NCBI GenBank assembly: GCA_020049895.1
Contig: JAGVLE010000033.1
Coordinates: 1-49,088, forward strand
Reading direction: 5' to 3'
Source of the DNA: Alphaproteobacteria bacterium
GTDB taxonomy: Bacteria; Pseudomonadota; Alphaproteobacteria; UBA9655
DNA: 49,088 nt
The stretch's first letter is position 1. Each line of letters starts with the position of its first letter. Made by a program: the position numbers and the translations under genes. The notes under the pieces are model-generated. The model was not told the DNA's origin. It saw only the letters and a list, made by a program, of their open reading frames with translations, and did no database searches. Positions 25,862 to 36,801 of this stretch are shown in pieces.

Positions 25862-26581
25862 TTAGTTTATCCATCTTACGTAGTGCTTTAAAAAATGATC
25901 GCGACTCTCCCACCGAATGATGTCATCCGTGTAGGGGCTTTCAATAAAGACAAAATTACCATCCTGGTTTTCACGTTTCTGAGAAGACGGGGAGGGACTC
26001 CTCAATCGGCCTGACTGGCCATTTCCTAAAAAAGCACCACCCCCACTTTCCCCATGGCTAATCAAAAGAAGAGCTACAAAATTAGGTAGTCTAGAGGAAT
26101 GATCGACAGCAACGGGTTGGGCTTGTGCATTGTGAAGAGTAATTTGTTTGCCCACAACGGTATCCATATAATTTTCATTATCCCTATCGGCAAGACTCGA
26201 ATCAATGACATAGGTCATCCATCGTTTAAAGCCATCCTTTGCGAATGCTTCGGAGATTCCCAGCGTCCTAAACGGAAGAATGCCCTCGGCCTTGACAGTG
26301 GGGCATTTCCGTTCTTTAGGCTCTAGACCATACTCAAGTCCAGTAGATTTTGGATCGGCGGGACAGGGAAAGCGACGGTGTCTTTCTACAAAAGCCGCAA
26401 TGGCTGTAAGCGCATAGTCTTGATTTTCTCGCGTTTTTAAATGAGCTGTACGGTGAAATTGAGCTGAGACGAGATGAAGCGACATTCCACCAACGATTCC
26501 CAGAATCATCAAGACGATGGCCATTTCAATGAGAGAAAATCCGGATTGTGAAGATCCTAGAACTGGAAAAGCATAGCGCAT
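25862..26581 (-). CDS. Type IV pilin-like pseudopilin (second of a pair)
   Basis: A 239-residue protein with a prepilin leader and cleavage site (SGFSLIEMAIVLMILGIVGG, residues 13-32), the peptidase-cut Gly preceding Phe and Glu at mature position five. The C-terminal part has a PADPKSTGLEYG-type segment and a charged, hydrophilic region. It overlaps the upstream pseudopilin by 25 bases. These look like minor pseudopilins of a type II secretion or type IV pilus machine, but no ATPase, platform protein or prepilin peptidase is in the window. Confidence 0.8.
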   Translation of the reverse strand: MRYAFPVLGSSQSGFSLIEMAIVLMILGIVGGMSLHLVSAQFHRTAHLKTRENQDYALTAIAAFVERHRRFPCPADPKSTGLEYGLEPKERKCPTVKAEGILPFRTLGISEAFAKDGFKRWMTYVIDSSLADRDNENYMDTVVGKQITLHNAQAQPVAVDHSSRLPNFVALLLISHGESGGGAFLGNGQSGRLRSPSPSSQKRENQDGNFVFIESPYTDDIIRWESRDHFLKHYVRWIN

Positions 26582-27246
26582 GCAAGGTCTTTATTACTAA
26601 GATTATAATTTCCGTCTTGGGTGACACAAGAATGAGGAGCCACATTCGATCCATCTATGGCACGAACTCTCCCTGAGGTTGGATACCCATTATCTAGTTT
26701 CTTATCGAGGCTCATCGCTTGAGTTGTCGTTAACAGGGCCCCATCCCCATGGTCTCCATTCTTTGTTCCGAGAATGAACCATAGTCCTATGAGTCCATGA
26801 GGACTATTCTCAATCGTAAACCCACCGCCTATGGATGTTGCTGGAGCGCCTTTGCCAAATTCCCCTATAAGATATTGTCCTTCAGGTCCGGGAGCCCCTA
26901 TAAAACCAGAGGCGGCAAGATGCGACCAAAAAGCGAGGGCTTCTCCTCCAGACTGCAGACCGCCTCCTTCTATAAGGCTATTTCCGTTGCCGTTTTTAAG
27001 TTGAGGATTAATGAAGTCGCTGGCTTTGCTAAAATCACCGGGGAGAGCTTCATATCTGTCGATAAAGGAGCTTGTGGCGAGGCGATATTCGGTAAGCTGG
27101 GAAACAACACGCTTAAAGCGTGCACTTTCAATGAGCTCGCGTCCCTTTAAAATACCTCCAATTAACAGGCCCATAATAATGAGAACAATCGCCAGTTCAA
27201 TAAGGCTAAAGCCAGCCTGGTTTTTTTGTGTAGTTTTTCCCCGCAT
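26557..27246 (-). CDS. Type IV pilin-like pseudopilin (first of a pair)
   Basis: A 229-residue protein with the prepilin signature AGFSLIELAIVLIIMGLLIGG (about residues 11-31). It is followed by the helix RELIESARFKRVVSQLTEYR and an EALPGDFSKASDF segment seen in pseudopilin families of intracellular alphaproteobacteria. The globular part is Gly/Ser-rich with two cysteines near the end that may pair. It is cotranscribed with the overlapping second pseudopilin; together they form an isolated two-gene cassette whose secretion machine must be encoded elsewhere. Confidence 0.8.
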   Translation of the reverse strand: MRGKTTQKNQAGFSLIELAIVLIIMGLLIGGILKGRELIESARFKRVVSQLTEYRLATSSFIDRYEALPGDFSKASDFINPQLKNGNGNSLIEGGGLQSGGEALAFWSHLAASGFIGAPGPEGQYLIGEFGKGAPATSIGGGFTIENSPHGLIGLWFILGTKNGDHGDGALLTTTQAMSLDKKLDNGYPTSGRVRAIDGSNVAPHSCVTQDGNYNLSNKDLACAMLFQF

Positions 27247-27395
27247 ACGTCCTCCCCTACTTCATTCTGACAAACTTATGTAAAAAGTAAAGGGGGAATG
27301 AAAAAGAAAGTTTACCACCTGCTAGGAATTAGTATGGAAAGGCGCTTGCTAACCCCAGCTTCTGGGACGACGATCGGCTCCATACTTGGAGAACA

Positions 27396-27689
27396 CTAGC
27401 TTTTTTGTTTTTGGATTTTTTCTCTTAGGTACTTGGAGGGCTTAAAAGAAAGAACATGGCGGGGAGTAATAACGGCTTCTTTTTTTGTTTTTGGATTTCT
27501 TCCAACGCGCTTGGCTTTGTGGCGTACGTTAAAGGAACCAAAGGAGGAAATTTTGATAAAGTTTTCGTTTATCAAGGCTTGAATCATTACTTCTAAAGTT
27601 GCTTCTAGGAAATCGACGGCTTGTTGGCGTGGAAGACGACCTTCTTGAACAAGGTTGTCGACAATATCTGCACGTGTAAGAGTTGTCAT
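27396..27689 (-). CDS. ihfA: Integration host factor alpha subunit
   Basis: A 97-residue HU/IHF-fold protein. TLTRADIVDNL at the start, KISSFGSFNVRHKAKRVGRNPKTK in the beta-arm region (about residues 46-69) and the final RVLSFKPS pattern are typical of IhfA rather than HU. The dimer with IhfB bends DNA sharply at specific sites. It stands alone between xseA upstream and the pseudopilins downstream. Confidence 0.88.
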   Translation of the reverse strand: MTTLTRADIVDNLVQEGRLPRQQAVDFLEATLEVMIQALINENFIKISSFGSFNVRHKAKRVGRNPKTKKEAVITPRHVLSFKPSKYLREKIQKQKS

Positions 27690-27777
27690 TATTCCATTTT
27701 TCCGTTCTCTGTCTCTACGTTCTTCTAAGATATCAAAAAAATGGTAATAAGCCTATCCCTAAATTAAAATGTGTTAG

Positions 27778-29043
27778 TTACTCTTCAAAAAGTTCTGCAT
27801 GAACCGATCCATCATGAAAATGAAGCTGTACTCTCTGATGCGAGCTTGTTTGAAGTTTAGAAGAAATAAGCGTTTTTTCAGAAGTGGTGACAAAAGAAAA
27901 CCCTCTCGCAAGCGTATGGGTATAAGAGTAGCTCTCTAACAGTTGGGAGAGAGTCTCAAAGGTATGGCTGGCCTTTTGAAGGATTGGTTTAAAAGCAGGG
28001 GTTAAGCGTTGCGAGAGATAGTCGAGTGCTCGTTTTTGTTGATCAAAGAATCTCTCCCCAGCAACGATAAGTCGCTCATAATAATCATCTATTTTCTGTC
28101 CTTTGTCCTCGAGCCACATTTTTAAGGGAGGAAGCCCACGCCTGAGGGCCTCAAGGTGGCTTGTATAAAGGGAAATCATATGCTGGAGACGGCTGGTGAG
28201 GCGAGCAGAATGTTGAGCCAGCATTTGAATAAGGTGACTTCTTAGCGGAACGGCGAATTCAGCCGCCGCCGTTGGGGTGGGGGCTCTCTTGTCTGCAGCA
28301 AAATCAATTAGGGTTACATCCGTTTCATGCCCAATGGCGGAAATGATAGGAATAGTACTTTCAGCAACAGCACGCACCACGATTTCTTCGTTAAAAGCCC
28401 ACAGGTCTTCTAGACTCCCTCCCCCTCGAGCAACGATAAGAAGATCGGGGCGATTGGGAAGGGTATTAAACCCTCGAATAGCGGCCGCAACTTGGGTGGC
28501 GGCTCCCTCTCCCTGAACAGTTACAGGCCAGAGAAGAACAGGAACAGGAAAGCGCTCTTGCAAACGGTGTAAGATATCTCGAATGACAGCTCCGGTAGGA
28601 GACGTCACAATGCCAACAAGAAGAGGCAGAAAGGGGAGGGGCTGCTTGCGGGATTCATCGAAAAGCCCCTCGGCAGCAAGTTTTTTCTTTCGTTCCTCGA
28701 GAAGCTTTAAAAGAGCCCCTTCTCCTGCTGGTTCCATGTGCTCGACAACAATTTGATACTTAGAGCGTCCCGGATAAGTTGTGAGCCGTCCAGAGGCGAT
28801 CACTTGCATGCCATCTTGAGGAGAAACTGACATGTTTTGCGCTGTTCCGCGCCAGCAGACTCCATCCAGCACAGACGTTTCATCTTTCAAGGTAAAATAG
28901 AGATGACCAGAGGTATGGCGTTTAAAACCTGAAATTTCTCCCGTTACGCGTACTTGAGAAAAGCCTGTTTCTACACTCTTTTTCAGAGCCATAGAAAGCT
29001 CAGTGACTGTATATTCGGGGAGAGTTGACGTTAACGGGAGCAT
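27778..29043 (-). CDS. xseA: Exodeoxyribonuclease VII large subunit
   Basis: A 421-residue protein. An N-terminal OB-fold (VRVTGEISGFKRHTSGHLYFTLKD) is followed by the catalytic core with VGIVTSPTGAVIRDILHRLQER, DLLIVARGGGSLEDLWAFNEE and AIGHETDVTLIDFAADKRAPTPTAAAE-type motifs. A coiled-coil region and a C-terminal LARGFSFVTTSE strand end it. With XseB it degrades single-stranded DNA to oligonucleotides. xseB is not adjacent. The length is slightly below average because of a shorter coiled-coil. Confidence 0.95.
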   Translation of the reverse strand: MLPLTSTLPEYTVTELSMALKKSVETGFSQVRVTGEISGFKRHTSGHLYFTLKDETSVLDGVCWRGTAQNMSVSPQDGMQVIASGRLTTYPGRSKYQIVVEHMEPAGEGALLKLLEERKKKLAAEGLFDESRKQPLPFLPLLVGIVTSPTGAVIRDILHRLQERFPVPVLLWPVTVQGEGAATQVAAAIRGFNTLPNRPDLLIVARGGGSLEDLWAFNEEIVVRAVAESTIPIISAIGHETDVTLIDFAADKRAPTPTAAAEFAVPLRSHLIQMLAQHSARLTSRLQHMISLYTSHLEALRRGLPPLKMWLEDKGQKIDDYYERLIVAGERFFDQQKRALDYLSQRLTPAFKPILQKASHTFETLSQLLESYSYTHTLARGFSFVTTSEKTLISSKLQTSSHQRVQLHFHDGSVHAELFEE

Positions 29044-29206
29044 ACAAACCTTTTAGGTAGAGAATCCAATAGAGTTATTATAGAGAAAAATTTCATTTCT
29101 GTCATAGTGATAGCAGAGAGGTCTTCTCATTTTTTAATGAAAATAGACTTTGAATGTAAAAATGTATATCCTTCGCTCAAAGGATTCCTTTTACTAAGTT
29201 AAAAAA

Positions 29207-29884
29207 ATGCCTCAATTTGAATCAATGCGCCATCATATGGTGAAAAGACAGCTTCTTCCAGAGGGAGTGACAAATCCTGCTGTCCTTGAGGCTTTTTCTG
29301 AAATCGCACGAGAGAAGTTTGTCCCTCAGTCCTTGGCGCGCATTGCGTATATGGACGCACATTTTCCCTTAAATAAAAGAAGATTTCTGTTAAGGCCTGC
29401 GACATTGGCCCGCCTTTTGGAAGCTTGTCGTTTTTTGCCCTCGCACAAAATCCTTTATATAGGATGTGGGTCAGGATATGGTCCCGCGCTTTTGGCCCAT
29501 ATGGGGCTTTCTGGGATTGCACTGGATTGTGAAGATATTTTTACTCAAGAAACAGAACGACTTCTTCAGGAGCTTGAGTATTCCTCGCTAGGCGTTGTGT
29601 TGGGACCTCTGGAGGAGGGATGGAAGACAGCGGGTCCTTATGATAGGATCTTTGTCGAAGGAGCCATAGATTTTCTTCCTGAAATGCTAGCTGCTCAGTT
29701 AAAAAAAGAAGGGGAACTTATTGCGCTTAATCCAAGAGGTAAGGCTATAAAATATGTAAAAAAGGATCGGCTTTCTGAAATTTATTTATTTGATGCTTCT
29801 GGGCCACACCTGCCAGGCTTTAAAACTCAAAAGATATTTGATTTTAGTGGAAAAAGACCAGGTTTTGTGTATGGTAAAAGTTAA
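29207..29884 (+). CDS. Protein-L-isoaspartate O-methyltransferase family protein
   Basis: A 225-residue protein. The N-terminal MVKRQLLPEGVTNPAVLEAF and REKFVP segments and the SAM-binding motif LYIGCGSGYGPALLAHMG (near residue 88) mark the PCMT family. Such genes sit directly before tolC in many alphaproteobacteria, as here. The usual substrate-side 'ISQP' segment of true PIMT is replaced by RRFLLRPATLARLLE, so repair of isoaspartyl residues should not be assumed. There is only a 28-base gap to tolC. Confidence 0.8.
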   Translation: MPQFESMRHHMVKRQLLPEGVTNPAVLEAFSEIAREKFVPQSLARIAYMDAHFPLNKRRFLLRPATLARLLEACRFLPSHKILYIGCGSGYGPALLAHMGLSGIALDCEDIFTQETERLLQELEYSSLGVVLGPLEEGWKTAGPYDRIFVEGAIDFLPEMLAAQLKKEGELIALNPRGKAIKYVKKDRLSEIYLFDASGPHLPGFKTQKIFDFSGKRPGFVYGKS

Positions 29885-29912
29885 TTTATAACATTTATAT
29901 ACATAATTTTTC

Positions 29913-31667
29913 ATGAGACGCTTTGATTTCCATAAGTTTTTTGTTTTTCTCACGATAACTGCTGTTGCCTCAACGTCTGGAATGGCACAGTCGTCAACGG
30001 TAAGAGAGCCAGACATTGTCGTTGTTCCTCTTTCAGAGCAAAAATCTCATTTAGAGGGGGGGCAGGCATCAAAACCATCTCCACTTCCAAACATTTCTTC
30101 TGGAAGTCGCACAGACGTATCAACAGATGATTCTTCCAATAAACAGGAAGACTTAAGGCTTCTCAAAGAGGCACAATCTCCAGACATGTCCGCAGGACCA
30201 AGAGAGCCCTTAACTCTTGGGCAAAAAAAAGAATTGAAAGAGTTTCCGATTGAGTGGGAAGAAGAAAAGTCTTCAAGAAATGAATCTGAGAAAAAAGACA
30301 AAGAGACGGCTGCTCCGCGCTCCATTTGCCAAACTCTAGAAGAGGCTTACATGCAAAACGCAGAGCTAGATGCAGCTCGTGCAGGTCTCCGGGTAAAGGT
30401 GGAAACGCTTTCACAGGCTAATGCTGATTGGCGTCCAAGCTTTTCTGTTCAAGGCACGCAAGGCAATGACTGGCATGGTGCTATTGGTCAGCCAGCACCT
30501 GGGGATCCCGGTAGATGGAATGAATATCGAACAGAGTACTCTGTCCAGGCCACGCAAAATATTTTTAAGGGCGGACAAACGGTTGCTAAAATTGGAGAAG
30601 CAGAAAGTAATGTCTTCGCAGGAACTTATGACTTGGTGAGCAAAGAGCAAAGTACCCTTTATGCTGCCATCAGTGCGCACGCAGATGTCATTGCGAAAGA
30701 AGCTACGCTTCGTAACCAACAAGAAACCCAAGCCTTTAGTAAGAAACGTTATGAAGAGGCAGAAGCTCGCTATGAGGTGGGTGAAGGAAGTCGCTCGGAT
30801 GTCGCTATTGCTGAGGGAGAATACGAACAAACAACGGCAGAGGTCGCTGTTGCCTTAGGCTATCTCGAGGCGTCTAAAGCTAATTATCTGTACCAAGTAG
30901 GAACGTCTCCAGAAAAACTTACGCCTCCAGAAATTATTGTGGATATCCCTAAGACATGCGAAGAGGTAGTGCAGATTGCTGAAAAAAAGAACCCCTCAAT
31001 TGTTTCTGCAAAGTATGCTCTTGAGGCTGCAGAATATAATGTGAATGTGCAAGCAGCTGATCTTCTGCCAACTTTAAATGTGCAAGGTAATTTTGGAAAT
31101 GATAGACGTGGGGGAACAGTATTACCGTCTCCTTATGACAATCCTGTGGAAACAAATGCTTCTTTTAAAGGAATTCTTAATGTTCCTTTATATCTACAAG
31201 GGATTCCAAATTCTAAAATTCGGCAGGCTTATCAGATTGTAGCGCAACAGAAAGTTAACTTGATTAATGCTCAAAGAAAAGTCATCCAAGATGCGAATAC
31301 AACCTGGGCGACCTACTTGGCTTCTCAAGAAAGCCTTAAAAGCTTTATTGCTCAGGTAAGAGCGCTTGAAGTGGCTGTGGAAGGATCCCTGGAAGAATAT
31401 AAAGTAGGGTTAAAGTCCATCGTAGATGTCTTTGTTCAAAGAGATAAACTGACACAAGCCCAAAACCGTCTTGCTATAGCTCAGCAAAAGCTTGTTGAAT
31501 CGAGTTATGGCGTTTTTCAGGCTATGGGGCGCCTCACAGCCTGTGATTTAAAGCTTAGAGTTAAGTACTACGATCCAGAAGTATACTATAGGCAATACAA
31601 AGAGGCTTGGATTCAGTTCTGGAAAGGTGAAGACACGCGTTATGTAACGGAGGTAAATCCAAAATGA
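29913..31667 (+). CDS. tolC: TolC-family outer-membrane efflux protein with long N-terminal linker
   Basis: A 584-residue protein. The signal peptide covers about residues 1-25. A polar, low-complexity stretch (about 26-135, rich in Ser, Pro, Glu, Lys) precedes the first outer-membrane efflux repeat (CQTLEEAYMQNAELDAARAGL, from about 139); the second repeat starts near 350. TolC forms the trimeric outer-membrane duct of type I secretion and tripartite pumps. The linker of more than 100 residues is unusual for the family. Its stop overlaps the popZ start (ATGA at 31664-31667). Confidence 0.92.
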   Translation: MRRFDFHKFFVFLTITAVASTSGMAQSSTVREPDIVVVPLSEQKSHLEGGQASKPSPLPNISSGSRTDVSTDDSSNKQEDLRLLKEAQSPDMSAGPREPLTLGQKKELKEFPIEWEEEKSSRNESEKKDKETAAPRSICQTLEEAYMQNAELDAARAGLRVKVETLSQANADWRPSFSVQGTQGNDWHGAIGQPAPGDPGRWNEYRTEYSVQATQNIFKGGQTVAKIGEAESNVFAGTYDLVSKEQSTLYAAISAHADVIAKEATLRNQQETQAFSKKRYEEAEARYEVGEGSRSDVAIAEGEYEQTTAEVAVALGYLEASKANYLYQVGTSPEKLTPPEIIVDIPKTCEEVVQIAEKKNPSIVSAKYALEAAEYNVNVQAADLLPTLNVQGNFGNDRRGGTVLPSPYDNPVETNASFKGILNVPLYLQGIPNSKIRQAYQIVAQQKVNLINAQRKVIQDANTTWATYLASQESLKSFIAQVRALEVAVEGSLEEYKVGLKSIVDVFVQRDKLTQAQNRLAIAQQKLVESSYGVFQAMGRLTACDLKLRVKYYDPEVYYRQYKEAWIQFWKGEDTRYVTEVNPK

Positions 31668-32239
31668 CCGCAGGCAAAGAATCTTCAAATCCGTCAATGG
31701 AAGAGATATTGTCATCCATTCGTCAACTTATAGGGAATGACTCTCCCTCTACATCGTCTTCGTCCTTATCGTTTCAGGATAAAGAAGAAGATGTTTTAGA
31801 TTTGACGAATTTATTGCCTAATGAAGGTACTTCTAAAAAAACAAAAGAGAAGAAGTCAAATTCTTCCGAAAAAAAGGCGATGAGTTTGCCTGCCTGGGCT
31901 GAGAACATTAAATCTCCCTTTCCAACGGAATCTCGGCAAGAAGACAGAGGAACGCGGAAAGATGAATTATTTATTTCCCGTGTAGCCGCGGCAGAAACGG
32001 CTCAAGCTTTACAAAATTTGGCGGATTTTTCTCAGAAAAAACACCAAGTGTCAGGAAGTTCCTTAAGGGGAAATGTGGATGCTCAAGCTGTAGAAAATCA
32101 ATTGCGCGAAATTTTAAGACCGCTCTTGAAGGAATGGTTAGACGCTAACTTACCACTCCTTGTCCGGTGGATTGTGAATGAGCAAATCGAAAAACTTATT
32201 CAGCAATATGGGTTAGTCCCTGCTGATCCCAAAAAATAG
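31664..32239 (+). CDS. popZ: PopZ/DUF2497 polar organising protein
   Basis: A 191-residue acidic protein with the two conserved PopZ ends. The N-terminal partner-binding helix is PSMEEILSSIRQLIG (residues 10-24). The C-terminal oligomerisation helices include LREILRPLLKEWLDANLPLLV and WIVNEQIEKLIQ (about 145-180). A disordered, Ser/Lys/Glu-rich middle region lies between them. PopZ forms polar condensates that anchor the chromosome origin in Caulobacter. Location behind tolC is standard, but the usual downstream valS is replaced by an antiporter gene here. Confidence 0.85.
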   Translation: MTAGKESSNPSMEEILSSIRQLIGNDSPSTSSSSLSFQDKEEDVLDLTNLLPNEGTSKKTKEKKSNSSEKKAMSLPAWAENIKSPFPTESRQEDRGTRKDELFISRVAAAETAQALQNLADFSQKKHQVSGSSLRGNVDAQAVENQLREILRPLLKEWLDANLPLLVRWIVNEQIEKLIQQYGLVPADPKK

Positions 32240-32290
32240 AGAATAAGTCTTTTGCACAAGAGTAAAAGAATGAGTGGAGCCTAGCGTCAT

Positions 32291-33628
32291 ATGCGTACCT
32301 ATACCCTCAATGGCCCGTTTGCTCTTTTGCCAATTGGCTTGTTTTTATGCTTGTTTATTGGGAGCGGCGTTTATCTCACCTTTATGGATGTTGAGCTGGC
32401 GTTTTATAAGCTTTCTCCCGCTGTTGCGATCCTCCCTGCGCTCGTCCTCGCCATTCTCTTTGGGCGAAAATCTCTTTCCGGCAATCTTTCTGTTTTTTTA
32501 GAGGGCGTTCGGGAAAAGAACATTATTACAATGTGCATGATTTACTTGCTGGCAGGGGCATATACAGAAGTGATCAAAAGCGTTGGAGGGGTAGATGCGA
32601 CGGTCCATTTAGCTCTTCATCTTATTCCTCGAGAAATGACATTGCCAGGGGTGTTTTTGATTGGAGCCCTTGTCTCAATGGCTATGGGCACGTCTATGGG
32701 AACCATCGCCGCTCTTGCCCCTATTGCCCAGGGAATTTCTTACTCATTGGGTATTGATCCTGCGATGATGGCAGGGGCTGTGGTCAGTGGGGCTATGTTT
32801 GGCGACAACCTTTCCATGATTTCTGACACCACTATTGCATCGACCCAAATTCATGGGTGCTCCCTTAAGGATAAGTTCAAAATTAATGCTCTTGTGGCGT
32901 TTGTTCCTATGATTATTACCTTGTTCCTCTTTGCATTGTCGGAAGAAGGGGAGGTGCGAACTCTTTGCGATACGGTGCCCTATGCTCTTATCTTCACTCT
33001 TCCTTATGTCCTTGTTCTTACCCTTGCTCTCTTAGGCGCTAATGTGTTTGTTGTTCTTTTTACAGGGCTTTTGGTGGGAGGAGCCATTGGACTTGCTTTT
33101 ATTCCTGACTACACAATCCTTACATTTGTGGGGAGTATCTTTGCGGGATATCAATCCATGAATGAGATTTTGATTCTCTCATTGCTTATTGGAGGATTGA
33201 GTGAACTTGCCAAAGACCAAGGAGGGCTTCTCTTTCTTATCCATGCGACAGATTCTGTGGTTCGCCGATGGGCTAAAAAAGCTCAAGGGTCTCGAGTTGC
33301 GGAAGGAGCGATTAGCGCCATTGTTAGCTTCTGCGATTTGTGTACAGCTAATAATACGGTGGCGATTATCCTCAGTGGAGAAGCCACCCATGAAATTGCT
33401 AAGAAATACCATATTTCACCCGCTCGCACAGCAGCCCTTGTGAACATTTTTTCCTGTGTTTTTCAAGGGATTTTGCCCTATAGTGCCCAAATCCTTTTGG
33501 CGGGCTCCATTGCAGGAGTATCTCCTTTAGCCATTATTCCGTATGTTTATTATTGTTACCTATTAGGAATTGGAGCCATTTTATCGATTATTTTCCGTTG
33601 GCCGTCCGTAAGAATAAAGACGTCATAA
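32291..33628 (+). CDS. NhaC-family Na+/H+ antiporter
   Basis: A 445-residue membrane protein with about eleven transmembrane segments. Conserved NhaC-family stretches include the GTSMGTIAALAPIA loop, GAMFGDNLSMISDTTIAS near residues 175-192 and a second, similar SFCDLCTANNTVAIIL segment near 345. NhaC members exchange sodium or carboxylates for protons; substrate is not settled by sequence. It ends one base before the convergent stop of the inositol-phosphatase gene, leaving no room for a separate terminator. Confidence 0.88.
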   Translation: MRTYTLNGPFALLPIGLFLCLFIGSGVYLTFMDVELAFYKLSPAVAILPALVLAILFGRKSLSGNLSVFLEGVREKNIITMCMIYLLAGAYTEVIKSVGGVDATVHLALHLIPREMTLPGVFLIGALVSMAMGTSMGTIAALAPIAQGISYSLGIDPAMMAGAVVSGAMFGDNLSMISDTTIASTQIHGCSLKDKFKINALVAFVPMIITLFLFALSEEGEVRTLCDTVPYALIFTLPYVLVLTLALLGANVFVVLFTGLLVGGAIGLAFIPDYTILTFVGSIFAGYQSMNEILILSLLIGGLSELAKDQGGLLFLIHATDSVVRRWAKKAQGSRVAEGAISAIVSFCDLCTANNTVAIILSGEATHEIAKKYHISPARTAALVNIFSCVFQGILPYSAQILLAGSIAGVSPLAIIPYVYYCYLLGIGAILSIIFRWPSVRIKTS

Positions 33629-33629
33629 T

Positions 33630-34442
33630 CTAATTAGAGACGAATAATTCTGTTAGCGGCTGATGGAGGGCTTGGTTTGTAGCGAGGACAGAGCCCATTT
33701 CAAGCATAGTCTCTTTTCCCTGAAGGTCGCAGACATATCCCCCTGCCTCTCGTACGAGAACGATCCCTGCGGCCATGTCCCACGGGAAAAGGGTGCTCTC
33801 CCAATAGCCTTCATAGCGTCCTGCTGCTACATAAGCGAGATCCAGAGCGGCGGAGCCAAATCGGCGAATTCCTGAGACAAGGGGTGTGATCGTGTCAAGT
33901 GTTTTGAGAAAAGTTTGTCTTTCTGCCGAGGTGTGGCGTGCCCAAGGAATTCCTGTTGCCAAAAGGGAATCTTGAAGGGTTGAGCGAGCAGAAACGCGCA
34001 AGCGCCGCTCGTTCAAAAAAGCTCCTCCGCCTTTTTCGGCATAGAAAAGCTCATCCTTAATAGGGTCATAGATAACGCCTGCAATAAGTTCATCCCCTTT
34101 TTGAAGTCCTATGGAAATAGCAAAATGAGGAATAGCGTGGAGAAAATTTGTTGTTCCATCAAGAGGATCAACAATCCATGTGTGCTCCCCATCTCCTCCG
34201 ATTTCCCCACTTTCTTCCATAAGAAAGCCATAGCTAGGGCGAGCCTTTTTCAGCTCCTTATAGATAATTTCTTCAGCTTTTTTGTCCGCTATGGAGACAA
34301 AGTCACCAGGGCCCTTTCGAGAGACCTGTAAATGTTCAACTTCTCCAAAATCGCGTATCAATCCGCGCGCTGCCTTAAAAGCGGTGTTGCTCATCACATT
34401 AAGAAGAGGGGATCGAGAAATCATGCGGGTTTGATGAACCAT
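33630..34442 (-). CDS. suhB: Inositol monophosphatase family protein (SuhB-like)
   Basis: A 270-residue protein with the metal-binding motifs of the family: EESGE near residue 76, WIVDPLDGTTNFLHAIP near 89-105 and the C-terminal WDMAAGIVLVREAGG near 223. It hydrolyses inositol 1-phosphate or related sugar phosphates with Mg2+; in gammaproteobacteria SuhB also acts in rRNA antitermination. The first ATG is chosen because an AAGGA site lies just upstream. It is convergent with the NhaC gene with a one-base gap. Confidence 0.9.
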   Translation of the reverse strand: MVHQTRMISRSPLLNVMSNTAFKAARGLIRDFGEVEHLQVSRKGPGDFVSIADKKAEEIIYKELKKARPSYGFLMEESGEIGGDGEHTWIVDPLDGTTNFLHAIPHFAISIGLQKGDELIAGVIYDPIKDELFYAEKGGGAFLNERRLRVSARSTLQDSLLATGIPWARHTSAERQTFLKTLDTITPLVSGIRRFGSAALDLAYVAAGRYEGYWESTLFPWDMAAGIVLVREAGGYVCDLQGKETMLEMGSVLATNQALHQPLTELFVSN

Positions 34443-34624
34443 TGGGAATCCTTTTTAATCTGTCCAAGGAGTGTGTAGCATATTTTTATAAGGTGAGAAA
34501 GAGCATTAGAGGCTAGATATGTCAGGTGTTGAAATGGCCAATTAAAAAATTTGATTTCTTCCTAAAATTCTTGTGAAATAAAAAAAGGAAAGTTAACTGA
34601 GGCTAGCAAATATTCAAAAGAATG

Positions 34625-34654
34625 TTGACAAAGAAGCTAGTGATCTTTTATAAA
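34625..34654 (+). promoter_or_regulatory. groES-groEL promoter
   Basis: TTGACA at 34625-34630 and TATAAA at 34649-34654 with an 18-base spacer. The CIRCE operator begins three bases after the -10 box and would cover the transcription start, the classical repression geometry. Confidence 0.7.
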
Positions 34655-34657
34655 CAA

Positions 34658-34684
34658 TTAGCACTCTTGCGGTAAGAGTGCTAA
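34658..34684. promoter_or_regulatory. CIRCE operator (HrcA-binding site)
   Basis: TTAGCACTC at 34658-34666, nine spacer bases and the exact complement GAGTGCTAA at 34676-34684. This is a perfect match to the CIRCE consensus, including spacer length. It implies that HrcA, encoded outside the window, represses groESL. Confidence 0.97.
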
Positions 34685-34726
34685 ATTTGGATTAACAGAG
34701 TTAACGTCCCAACGAGGGAGAAAAAA

Positions 34727-36680
<1,954 letters not shown>

Positions 36681-36702
36681 GCTTATTCCCTTGCATAGCT
36701 TG

Positions 36703-36733
36703 AAAAAAGAGCCTCTCGGGGCTCTTTTTTTTT
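36703..36733 (+). terminator. Intrinsic terminator of groES-groEL
   Basis: AAAAAAGAGCC at 36703-36713 pairs with GGCTCTTTTTT at 36720-36730 around a six-base loop, and the T-run continues. It starts 22 bases after the groEL stop and is the clearest terminator in the window. Confidence 0.9.
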
Positions 36734-36801
36734 ATTAAGAGTTTCTTAAGAAGTTCCTGCTATTTTTTTTCTTATAAGGCTGATTCTAAGGAGAAAAAAT
36801 C

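Noticed and set aside
27354-27366. Short stem-loop (CCCAG-CTT-CTGGG) downstream of ihfA, with a second five-base stem nearby
   Set aside because: Stems of five bases without a T-run on the minus strand are too weak to call a terminator.
27247-27395. Possible gene in the 149-base gap between ihfA and the pseudopilins
   Set aside because: No frame with a start and ribosome site; only short stems are present.
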